Below, one piece after another: positions 1-5,574 of a DNA stretch of 6,363 bases. The translations under genes and the position numbers were made by a program. The stretch spans positions 1 to 6,363 of the forward strand of contig JAUWLG010000081.1 of the NCBI GenBank assembly GCA_030613795.1. The letters are read 5' to 3'. The stretch comes from Helicobacteraceae bacterium. GTDB lineage: Bacteria > Campylobacterota > Campylobacteria > Campylobacterales > Sulfurimonadaceae. The notes beneath the pieces are model-generated. The model was not told the DNA's origin, searched no databases, and was given only the letters and a program-made list of their open reading frames with translations. Within the stretch, counting starts at the first letter, position 1. Each line of letters opens with the position of its first letter.

Positions 1-940
1 CCTTAAATCAGACTACATCACCACCATGTTGCCGGGACTGGGCTGTGGTATTGGTGAAGAGTTTAACGAAGAGAAGATCCGTTACCATAAAGTCATCATC
101 ATGACCGATGCCGACGTCGATGGTACGCATATTCAGACACTGCTGTTGACATTCTTCTTCCGTTACCTTCCGAAGATCGTTGAAAATGGCTATCTTTACC
201 TTGCTCAGCCACCACTTTACCGTTATAAAAAAGGTAAAAAAGAGATCTACTTTAAAGATGATCTTGAGATGAACACCTTCTTGATCGACAACGGTATCGA
301 GTCTCTAGAGGTTGAAGGTGTTGGCCACAACGACCTGGTCTCTTACTTTAAGATGGTAGACCACTACCAAGGGTCACTGAATGCACTTGAGCGTCGTTAC
401 GCACTTGTCTCTTTGATCCGTCACTTTATTGAAAATCCGGACATTATCGGTTTTAGCGGTGACAAACTGATGGCAGAGATCGAAAAGTTCCTTAATGAAC
501 GTGGTAATAATATTCTTTCTAAGATCGTCTCTGATGAAGAGATCCACATTTTTGTACAGACTGAAGACGGTATGGAAGAGTTGAAAGTCAATGATGACCT
601 TTTCTCTGCACCGCACTTTACTGAAGCGATGTATGTATACGAGAAGATCAAAGAGTGGGATGTTAATTTAGAGGGTGACATTATTCAAATCTTGGAAGAT
701 GTAAAAGAGTTTGCAAGAAAAGGCTCTTATATCCAGCGTTACAAAGGTCTTGGTGAGATGAATCCTGAGCAGCTTTGGGAGACAACAATGACACCTGAGA
801 ACCGTGTTCTTCTACGTGTTAATATCGAAGACGCCGAAGCGGCAAGTGACGCGTTTACACTCTTTATGGGTGATGAGGTTGAGCCTCGTCGTAACTACAT
901 CGAAACACACGCTAAAGATGTAAAACACCTGGACGTTTAG
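1..940 (+). CDS. gyrB: DNA gyrase subunit B, C-terminal part (5' end outside window)
   Basis: GyrB is the ATPase subunit of DNA gyrase, which introduces negative supercoils together with GyrA. Only the C-terminal part is here; the frame is open from base 2, so the ATG at 26 is an internal methionine, not the start. Visible are the end of the TOPRIM domain with GCGIG, the metal-binding DADVDG (107-124), HIQTLLLTFFFR and QPPLY, and the conserved tail QRYKGLGEMNPEQLWETTM (from 734) and MGDEVEPRR, ending in HLDV. About 150 residues lie between the QPPLY and QRYKGLGEMNP blocks, where short Gram-positive GyrB has a few dozen; this matches the TOPRIM insertion of Gram-negative GyrB. ParE is the alternative, but the insertion and tail fit GyrB, and Campylobacterota generally lack ParE. 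The next gene begins 7 bases after the stop, so co-transcription is likely. Confidence 0.97.
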   Translation, partial: LKSDYITTMLPGLGCGIGEEFNEEKIRYHKVIIMTDADVDGTHIQTLLLTFFFRYLPKIVENGYLYLAQPPLYRYKKGKKEIYFKDDLEMNTFLIDNGIESLEVEGVGHNDLVSYFKMVDHYQGSLNALERRYALVSLIRHFIENPDIIGFSGDKLMAEIEKFLNERGNNILSKIVSDEEIHIFVQTEDGMEELKVNDDLFSAPHFTEAMYVYEKIKEWDVNLEGDIIQILEDVKEFARKGSYIQRYKGLGEMNPEQLWETTMTPENRVLLRVNIEDAEAASDAFTLFMGDEVEPRRNYIETHAKDVKHLDV

Positions 941-947
941 GTCTTAG

Positions 948-2366
948 ATGCTTCTGCCAGAAGAGAAAGAGCGGGAACTTCGTTTTAAACTGGCCCTTCG
1001 TATGGGTCTGCCTATTTTTCTTCTTTTTGTTATTATATTAATTAGTTTTTTCTCTTTTGGTGATGGAGAAATACCTGCTTTCTTTTTAGTGATCGCTATT
1101 TCAGCTTTTGCGGTGATGATATACTATATTTTCTATCTGCTATACCAAGGCCAAGAAGAGCGTATTACTGACCCTATAACACACACTTTCTCTCGCGAAT
1201 ATCTTATAAACTATTTTAAAAAGCAGATTGAAAAAGGACCGTATACCATTCTTCTGGTTTCTGTCCGTAACCTGACCGATATTAATAGTAGATATGGGGT
1301 CAAAAAGGGCGATAGGGTACTTTATGAAGTTGGTCACTGGATAGGTACCTTTTTAAAAGAGAAAGAGATCCAACGTTTTCCGATTGGACACTACAAAGGC
1401 TCTGATTTTCTTATTGGTCTGCCAGGCACCAAAGAGAAGTATCAAAACCTGATTGATCTGATGTGTCTTAAGTTTCAAAACAGAACCATAGATGAGATCG
1501 AGATCAGTCTTACGTCTGCTATCGTGGATACTAAATATTCACATGATATTGATCAGTTAACAACCCGCTTGTTTGACATTTCAGATGAGAAATTAATAAA
1601 CAAACAGGTTATAGATGAGGAAGAGATCGATCCAACTGAGTTGGAGGCTTCAGTCATTCATGCTATTCAAAAACACTCATTTTCTTTGATGTTTCAGATC
1701 GTTGATGAAAAAGAGACTGCAAGTATGCTTGAGGCGAGTGTCAAACTGATCAATGGTGAGGGTAAGATCATTCATCAAAACAAATTTATGCCGGTGATCG
1801 ATCGTTTGGGTCTCACACGTACCTTTGATGAGATGATATTGGAAAAAGTTGTCAAAGTCTCTGAAAACGTGCCGCATAATCTTATATTGGCACTTTCACT
1901 TTCGCCATCATCAGTGCGTAATAACAGCTTTTTAGAGAGAGCATTGACACTACTGAGCAACAATGAGTCAGCACGTGGACGAATTATGTTTATCTTGAGT
2001 GAAAATGACTATTATGACTATCCTAAACGTTATAACGAACTGCTGCAAGCGTATAGACGGCTGGGTATTTTTATTGCGATCGACAACTTCGGTGCCTTTA
2101 AAAGCAGTATGACCTTTTTGAAAGACCTTAAAGTCGATGTGCTTCGGTTTGACAACACCTATGGCAAACATATCAAAGAGAAAGAGTACCAAGACATCGT
2201 CAAAGGGCTAAATGTCGTTGCACAGGGCTTGGGTCTGCGAAGCTGGATACGAATGGTAGAAGATAGATCGCAAGAGAAGATCGTGACTTCACTTGGTATT
2301 GATTTCGTTCAAGGCAACTATCTTGGTAGAATTGCATCACTAGAAGAGATAGAAAAAATAGACTAA
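948..2366 (+). CDS. Membrane-anchored protein with degenerate GGDEF and EAL domains, probably not an active c-di-GMP enzyme
   Basis: The 472-residue protein has two N-terminal membrane helices (about 19-38 and 42-66), then a GGDEF-like domain (about 75-215) and an EAL-like domain (about 232-468). The GGDEF start is recognisable (DPITHTFSREYL for the usual DPLTGLPNR), but the signature is KGSDF (150-154). In the EAL domain, EAL reads EAS (262-264), the usual N of VNLS is lost (LALSLS), only the second E of the E-x-x-E element remains (E352), DDFG reads DNFG (379-382), the catalytic K before the D is R400 (D402 kept), and the E of AEGVE is R435. QG (455-456) persists. Established for the families: these residues bind metal or catalyse. 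Inference: neither synthase nor phosphodiesterase activity is expected, and a nucleotide-sensing or protein-binding role is more likely. The start has a weak AGG at 939-941. It lies in an apparent operon between gyrB and queF. Confidence 0.85.
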   Translation: MLLPEEKERELRFKLALRMGLPIFLLFVIILISFFSFGDGEIPAFFLVIAISAFAVMIYYIFYLLYQGQEERITDPITHTFSREYLINYFKKQIEKGPYTILLVSVRNLTDINSRYGVKKGDRVLYEVGHWIGTFLKEKEIQRFPIGHYKGSDFLIGLPGTKEKYQNLIDLMCLKFQNRTIDEIEISLTSAIVDTKYSHDIDQLTTRLFDISDEKLINKQVIDEEEIDPTELEASVIHAIQKHSFSLMFQIVDEKETASMLEASVKLINGEGKIIHQNKFMPVIDRLGLTRTFDEMILEKVVKVSENVPHNLILALSLSPSSVRNNSFLERALTLLSNNESARGRIMFILSENDYYDYPKRYNELLQAYRRLGIFIAIDNFGAFKSSMTFLKDLKVDVLRFDNTYGKHIKEKEYQDIVKGLNVVAQGLGLRSWIRMVEDRSQEKIVTSLGIDFVQGNYLGRIASLEEIEKID

Positions 2367-2381
2367 TATAAAGGTTCATAA

Positions 2382-2768
2382 ATGAAATATGGCGAAAAAA
2401 TTGTAAATGAGTTTGATGTTGAAAAAGATCTTGAGATCTGGCCAAATGCACACAAAAGAGACTATCTTATTAAGATGACACTTCCGGAATTTTCATGTCT
2501 CTGTCCACGCAGTGGTTACCCTGACTATGCAACGATCTATCTGGAGTACACACCGGATGAATTTGTTGTTGAGTTAAAAGCGATCAAACTTTACATCAAC
2601 TCGTTTCGTGATCGTCACGTCTCGCATGAAAACAGTGCAAACGAGATCTATGATGTATTAGAGCGCAAACTCAAGCCTAAATACATGAAGATCGTTGCTG
2701 ATTATAACCCGCGCGGTAATGTCCATACAGTCATTGAAATCGACAGCTCTAAGATGACAAAAACTTAG
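2382..2768 (+). CDS. queF: NADPH-dependent 7-cyano-7-deazaguanine reductase (preQ0 reductase), type I QueF
   Basis: QueF reduces the nitrile of preQ0 to the amine preQ1 using NADPH, a cytoplasmic step of queuosine tRNA modification. The 128-residue length fits the short single-domain (type I, YkvM-like) class of the tunnelling-fold superfamily. The catalytic block reads FSCLCPRSGYPDYATI: Cys41 should form the thioimide with preQ0 and Asp48 should be the proton donor, by analogy with Cys55 and Asp62 of the Bacillus enzyme. The QueF signature for NADPH binding is ELKAIKLY (64-71), and the downstream SFRDRHVSHE (74-83) carries the His-Glu pair expected in the substrate pocket. The start has AAGG at 2371-2374, 7 bases ahead of the ATG, and follows the previous stop by 15 bases. 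No other queuosine gene is in the window, so the gene appears to be carried in a gyrB-led unit rather than a queuosine cluster. Confidence 0.95.
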   Translation: MKYGEKIVNEFDVEKDLEIWPNAHKRDYLIKMTLPEFSCLCPRSGYPDYATIYLEYTPDEFVVELKAIKLYINSFRDRHVSHENSANEIYDVLERKLKPKYMKIVADYNPRGNVHTVIEIDSSKMTKT

Positions 2769-2782
2769 TCTCTGTTTTTACC

Positions 2783-2805
2783 TAAGCTCGGATTATTTGA
2801 GCTTA
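2783..2805 (+). other. Alternative hairpin overlapping the queF terminator
   Basis: TAAGCTC (2783-2789) pairs perfectly with GAGCTTA (2799-2805) over a 9-base loop. It uses the same GAGC (2799-2802) that forms the left arm of the terminator stem, so the two hairpins cannot coexist in one transcript. It may be only an extended repeat of GCTC/GAGC, or a weak attenuator-like switch. Confidence 0.4.
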
Positions 2806-2822
2806 AAATTGCTCAAATTTTT
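2795..2822 (+). terminator. Probable rho-independent terminator after queF
   Basis: ATTTGAGC (2795-2802) pairs with GCTCAAAT (2811-2818) around an 8-base loop, and five T follow at 2818-2822. The stem has few GC pairs, so it is weak, but it is well placed to end the gyrB-GGDEF/EAL-queF unit before the pit promoter. Confidence 0.6.
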
Positions 2823-2883
2823 AACACTTTTCCCTTGAACAGATTCGATAACCCGGCTAACTGAATACCCAAACATTTAATGT

Positions 2884-2889
2884 TATAAT
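2884..2889 (+). promoter_or_regulatory. Candidate -10 element of the pit promoter
   Basis: A perfect TATAAT lies 46 bases before the pit start, within an AT-rich stretch. No good -35 is visible: the hexamer 17 bases upstream is CTGAAT (2861-2866). Weak -35 elements are usual for housekeeping promoters of Campylobacterota. Transcription would start near 2896, giving a leader of roughly 40 bases that contains the Pho-box-like element. Confidence 0.6.
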
Positions 2890-2900
2890 TCCGTCATATT

Positions 2901-2918
2901 TGTAACCAAAATGTTACA
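2901..2918 (+). promoter_or_regulatory. Pho-box-like operator upstream of pit
   Basis: TGTAAC (2901-2906), CAAAAT, GTTACA (2913-2918) form an 18-bp element with perfect 6-bp arms. Read as direct repeats it is TGTAAC then TGTTAC with an 11-bp period, as in PhoB-type Pho boxes. The same element with a different 6-base centre stands before phoU. It lies 12 bases downstream of the TATAAT box, covering roughly +5 to +22, where a bound regulator would be expected to block transcription. The likely ligand is the OmpR/PhoB-type regulator encoded at 5575-6249 (inference). Confidence 0.6.
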
Positions 2919-2921
2919 GTC

Positions 2922-2926
2922 AAGGA
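2922..2926 (+). promoter_or_regulatory. Ribosome binding site of pit
   Basis: AAGGA stands 8 bases before the ATG at 2935. It favours this start over the in-frame ATG at 2959, which has no purine-rich site at a suitable distance. It also argues against any promoter whose transcript would begin after about 2920. Confidence 0.7.
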
Positions 2927-2934
2927 CCTATTAG

Positions 2935-4578
2935 ATGGATATCCACACAGTTAAAAAGATGGAAAAAAAAGCAGTTAAGAGTTCTCAAGCTGACTTTTTA
3001 CGTTTAGGGATTGCATTCGCATTTTTGGCAATGGTACTGTGGTATGCATTTGCCATTGATGAGGGTGCACCAAATCATGCATTTTTAGCGATCGCGGCAC
3101 TTTTTGGGGCCTATATGGCACTCAATATCGGTGCAAACGACGTTGCCAACAATGTGGGTCCGGCAGTTGGTTCAAAAGCGCTAACGATGGGTGGAGCAAT
3201 TATTATTGCGGTAATCTTCGAAGCGAGTGGAGCGATCATTGCCGGTGGTGAAGTTGTCAGTACCATTAAAAAAGGGATCATTGATCCGGCTCAGTTTGCC
3301 AGTACACAAGAGTTTATCTGGGCGATGACAGGTGCACTGCTTGCAGGTGGTCTTTGGTTGAACATCGCGACTAAAGTTGGGGCGCCTGTCTCTACAACAC
3401 ACTCAATCGTCGGTGGTGTTATGGGCGGCGGTATTGCTGCTGCCGGTTTTAGCATCGTCTCTTGGGGAACAATGGGCAAGATCGCAGCGTCATGGATCAT
3501 CTCACCGGTTCTAGGTGCTGTTATTGCAGCACTTTTTCTCTACACGATTAAAAAGTCTATCCTCTATAAAGAGGACAGACTGGCGGCAATGCGCAAAATG
3601 GTACCGATCTATGTATCGATCATGGCCTTTGCTTTTGCAACCTACTTGACACTCAAGGGTCTTAAAAAGGTCTGGCCAAGCATTATGGACACAGCAAATG
3701 CTATCTTGCCTTTTGCTTTAGAGGTGACTAAAAAACCAACTTTGATGCAGGGTCTGACTATCGGCCTTATCGTTGCGGTTATTACCTACATTGTTGTTAA
3801 GCCAGCTGTTGCAAAAGCATCGATGAAACTTGAAAACACCGTTAAAGATGCAAATGCTCTCTTTACGATCCCTCTTATCTTTGCAGCGGCAATGCTTAGT
3901 TTTGCACACGGTGCAAACGATGTGGCAAATGCTATTGGGCCATTAGCGGCAGTTGCAGATGCAGTGCAGAGCAGCGGTATCTCTCCTAAAGCGGCTATCC
4001 CTATGTGGGTCATGTTGGTGGGTGCTATCGGTATCTCTTTAGGTCTTGCTCTGTATGGTCCTAAACTTATCAAAACTGTTGGTAGTGAGATCACTGAGCT
4101 TAACCAGATCCGTGCTTATTCTATTGCTATGGCAGCTGCTATTACGGTTATTATCGCTTCTCAACTGGGTCTTCCGGTAAGTTCGACACACATCGCTATC
4201 GGCGGTATCTTCGGTGTCGGTTTCTTGCGTGAATATCTTTCAACAACGACTGCACAACAGCGTATTGAGGCGGAAGAGCGGCAGTTAGAAGGAGACAAAC
4301 AGCTGAAGAAAACGCTCAAGAGTGAGATGAAAGAACTTAAAGCCAAAGAGGTAAAAACAGAAGAAGAGAGTGCACGTATCTCTGAACTAAAGATACTTAT
4401 AGAGGAAGAAGCAGAGAAAATCGTAGCTGAGAAAAAACATCTTAAACGTGCTAAAAAAGTCAAACACGTTAAACGCAGTGCTATTATGAAAATTGTTGCG
4501 GCGTGGGTTATCACTGTTCCGGCAGCTGCACTGCTTTCAGCAGCTATCTTTTTTATTATTCAAGGGATCATGTCCTAA
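2935..4578 (+). CDS. pit: Pit-family inorganic phosphate transporter with coiled-coil insertion
   Basis: This inner-membrane permease of the PiT/PHO4 family is expected to import phosphate, usually as a metal-phosphate complex driven by H+ or Na+. The 547-residue protein shows the family's inverted duplication: GANDVAN occurs twice (66-72 and 326-332), and each half has a PVS(T/S)TH motif (151-156, 414-419) followed by a glycine-rich helix. About a dozen hydrophobic segments are visible. The odd part is residues about 437-513 (bases 4243-4473), a run of Glu/Lys/Arg-rich, heptad-like helix between GVGFLREYLS and the last membrane segment (AAWVITVPAAALLSAAIFF). Family members usually have only a short loop there. 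The segment is in frame and uses codons like its surroundings. pit stands alone between two terminators, upstream of phoU and a PhoB-like system, which supports phosphate as substrate. Sulfate, also carried by some relatives, is a less likely alternative. Confidence 0.92.
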   Translation: MDIHTVKKMEKKAVKSSQADFLRLGIAFAFLAMVLWYAFAIDEGAPNHAFLAIAALFGAYMALNIGANDVANNVGPAVGSKALTMGGAIIIAVIFEASGAIIAGGEVVSTIKKGIIDPAQFASTQEFIWAMTGALLAGGLWLNIATKVGAPVSTTHSIVGGVMGGGIAAAGFSIVSWGTMGKIAASWIISPVLGAVIAALFLYTIKKSILYKEDRLAAMRKMVPIYVSIMAFAFATYLTLKGLKKVWPSIMDTANAILPFALEVTKKPTLMQGLTIGLIVAVITYIVVKPAVAKASMKLENTVKDANALFTIPLIFAAAMLSFAHGANDVANAIGPLAAVADAVQSSGISPKAAIPMWVMLVGAIGISLGLALYGPKLIKTVGSEITELNQIRAYSIAMAAAITVIIASQLGLPVSSTHIAIGGIFGVGFLREYLSTTTAQQRIEAEERQLEGDKQLKKTLKSEMKELKAKEVKTEEESARISELKILIEEEAEKIVAEKKHLKRAKKVKHVKRSAIMKIVAAWVITVPAAALLSAAIFFIIQGIMS

Positions 4579-4605
4579 GCAAAAACAGTGTTTTTGCTTG
4601 ATTTT
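4577..4605 (+). terminator. Rho-independent terminator of pit
   Basis: AAGCAAAAAC (4577-4586) and GTTTTTGCTT (4590-4599) form a perfect 10-bp stem with an AGT loop, followed by GATTTT. The stem begins inside the pit stop codon. Its A/T-run arms would also allow it to work in the reverse direction. Confidence 0.75.
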
Positions 4606-4629
4606 AAATTATTAATTTTGAATGATTGC

Positions 4630-4648
4630 AGGCTCACAGTGTGAGCTT
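4630..4648 (+). terminator. Second hairpin in the pit-phoU gap, terminator-like
   Basis: AGGCTCAC (4630-4637) pairs with GTGAGCTT (4641-4648), including one G-T wobble, over an AGT loop. The 3' side is T-rich (TCTTATTGCTTTTT) but not a clean T-run. It repeats the ACAGTGT loop context of the preceding hairpin (4585-4591 and 4636-4642). It may be a back-up terminator or the end of a small transcript; neither is proven. Confidence 0.45.
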
Positions 4649-4698
4649 CTTATTGCTTTTTGAGCTCTTTTTCATAACGACTTACTTTTACTGACAAC

Positions 4699-4728
4699 TT
4701 TACAAACACTTTTTCACTTTATTATAAA
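4699..4728 (+). promoter_or_regulatory. Candidate promoter in the pit-phoU gap
   Basis: TTTACA (4699-4704) and TATAAA (4723-4728) are each one base from consensus and are separated by 18 bases. A transcript would start near 4735, leaving a leader of about 135 bases before phoU that includes the Pho-box-like element. The AT-rich context makes chance matches easy. Confidence 0.35.
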
Positions 4729-4757
4729 TACGAAATTCCATTATTAAAATCCTTTTA

Positions 4758-4766
4758 TGCAATAAT
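4758..4766 (+). promoter_or_regulatory. Candidate extended -10 element upstream of phoU
   Basis: TGCAATAAT matches the extended -10 pattern TGnTATAAT with one mismatch in the hexamer. No convincing -35 is paired with it. Start of transcription would be near 4773. It competes with the candidates at 4699-4728 and 4836-4841. Confidence 0.3.
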
Positions 4767-4808
4767 AGAGCGAGCAAATAACCTATTGATTACACTCAGG
4801 CAAGCCTC

Positions 4809-4826
4809 TGTAACCATTTTGTTACA
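4809..4826 (+). promoter_or_regulatory. Pho-box-like operator upstream of phoU
   Basis: TGTAAC (4809-4814), CATTTT, GTTACA (4821-4826) repeat the arms and spacing of the element before pit (2901-2918). A further half-site follows: TTGTTACA occurs at 4819-4826 and again at 4832-4839, a 13-base period. A -10-like TACAAT begins 9 bases after the 18-bp core, close to the distance at which PhoB boxes replace a -35 in Escherichia coli promoters. This suggests activation of phoU and the regulatory genes behind it (inference). Confidence 0.6.
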
Positions 4827-4835
4827 TAGCCTTGT

Positions 4836-4841
4836 TACAAT
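4836..4841 (+). promoter_or_regulatory. Candidate activator-dependent -10 element of phoU
   Basis: TACAAT is one base from TATAAT and overlaps the third GTTACA half-site. Transcription would start near 4848, giving a short leader of about 23 bases with the strong ribosome site AAGGAG (4861-4866) ahead of the ATG at 4871. No -35 hexamer is present at the right distance; the Pho-box-like element occupies that place. Confidence 0.45.
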
Positions 4842-4870
4842 CGCGTCAATAAACTTGGATAAGGAGCATT

Positions 4871-5539
4871 ATGCTACCAAAGTACGAACAGAAGATCAAA
4901 GATATTCAAAGTATGATCGCAGAGCTTATGGGACAAGTCGTTGAGGCAAATAAGATTGCTCTTGAAGCGTATAAAGCACATGACAACACCCAGTATGATG
5001 CGGTTAGGACAGTTCTTAAATCGATAGATGCTGAAGCAAATGCTATTGACAACGAGATCGTTAAGACCTTTGCTCTTTTTGGACCTGAAGCCCAAGAGCT
5101 ACGTATGCTTGTTGCTTATTTGAAACTTACCAATGAGCTGTTGCGCATTGCTGAGGGAAGTAAAAAATATGCACGTCGTATGAAAGAACACGGCGAAGGT
5201 GAATGTAACCTTGCGCCATTTGATGACATCATTATCAAGCTGCACACAACTTCGCTTAATGCTATGCAGTACATCGAAGAATGTTTTAACAAACCGGGTG
5301 AGTGTAATGTCGAAGAGCTCTATCGCAAGATCATGGTCGAAGAGAGTAAAAATGATGATCTTTTCAGTATCTTGGAAAAAGAGATTATGACGCAGATTAT
5401 GAGTGAAAGAGAGCTTTCAGTCGAATACGTTCGTGTACTTGGTACACTACGTAAACTAGAGCGCACTTGTGATCGTGCTGTAAACATTGCTAATCTGTTG
5501 CTTTATGCAGCAAAAGGCGGAGAGATAAACATCTACTAA
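4871..5539 (+). CDS. phoU: PhoU-family phosphate signalling protein
   Basis: PhoU proteins are cytoplasmic helical proteins that connect phosphate transport to PhoR/PhoB-type signalling. The 222-residue protein is all-helical in character and has the family's two related three-helix halves. In the first, an Asp/Glu-rich helix (about 51-64) is followed by LFGPEAQELRMLVAYLKLTNEL (from 69), matching the usual P-x-x-x-DLR pattern, and by LLRIAEGSKKYA (90-101). In the second, EExKNDD (157-163) is followed by LERTCDRAVNIA (196-207), a clear form of the classic ERIGDHAVNIAE. The metal-binding E/D-x-x-x-D motif is intact only in the second half (E158-D162, E197-D201). AAGGAG at 4861-4866 supports the start. 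It lies between a Pit transporter and a PhoB-like regulator, with no Pst genes in view. A DUF47-type Pit accessory protein is the alternative, but the second-half motif is typical PhoU. Confidence 0.88.
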   Translation: MLPKYEQKIKDIQSMIAELMGQVVEANKIALEAYKAHDNTQYDAVRTVLKSIDAEANAIDNEIVKTFALFGPEAQELRMLVAYLKLTNELLRIAEGSKKYARRMKEHGEGECNLAPFDDIIIKLHTTSLNAMQYIEECFNKPGECNVEELYRKIMVEESKNDDLFSILEKEIMTQIMSERELSVEYVRVLGTLRKLERTCDRAVNIANLLLYAAKGGEINIY

Positions 5540-5574
5540 AAGTCACCTGACTGTACATGTTTTGAGGAGTTAAG

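Noticed and set aside
26..28. ATG as the gyrB start
   Set aside because: The frame is open back to base 2 and the upstream residues (LKSDYITT) continue the conserved GyrB sequence, so the gene extends beyond the window.
374..681. Two overlapping minus-strand open frames within gyrB
   Set aside because: They are antisense to conserved GyrB sequence, with no family resemblance.
738..743. GTTACA inside gyrB as an operator half-site
   Set aside because: It encodes the invariant Arg-Tyr-Lys of QRYKGLGEMNP and has no upstream partner.
2835..2840. TTGAAC as the -35 of the pit promoter
   Set aside because: It is 43 bases from the TATAAT box, far beyond any workable spacer.
3786..4094. 102-residue open frame on the minus strand within pit
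   Set aside because: It lies wholly opposite the second GANDVAN half of Pit; the Ala/Ile-rich product is a mirror of the membrane helices.
4161..4514. 117-residue open frame on the minus strand opposite the Pit coiled coil
   Set aside because: It is antisense to a clear Pit coding frame. Its Ser/Phe-rich composition is what the reverse complement of a Glu/Lys-rich coiled coil gives, and it has no recognisable domain.
5204..5209. TGTAAC inside phoU as a third Pho-box-like site
   Set aside because: There is no partner GTTAC at the 11-base distance and it lies in a conserved coding frame; a single 6-base match is expected by chance.
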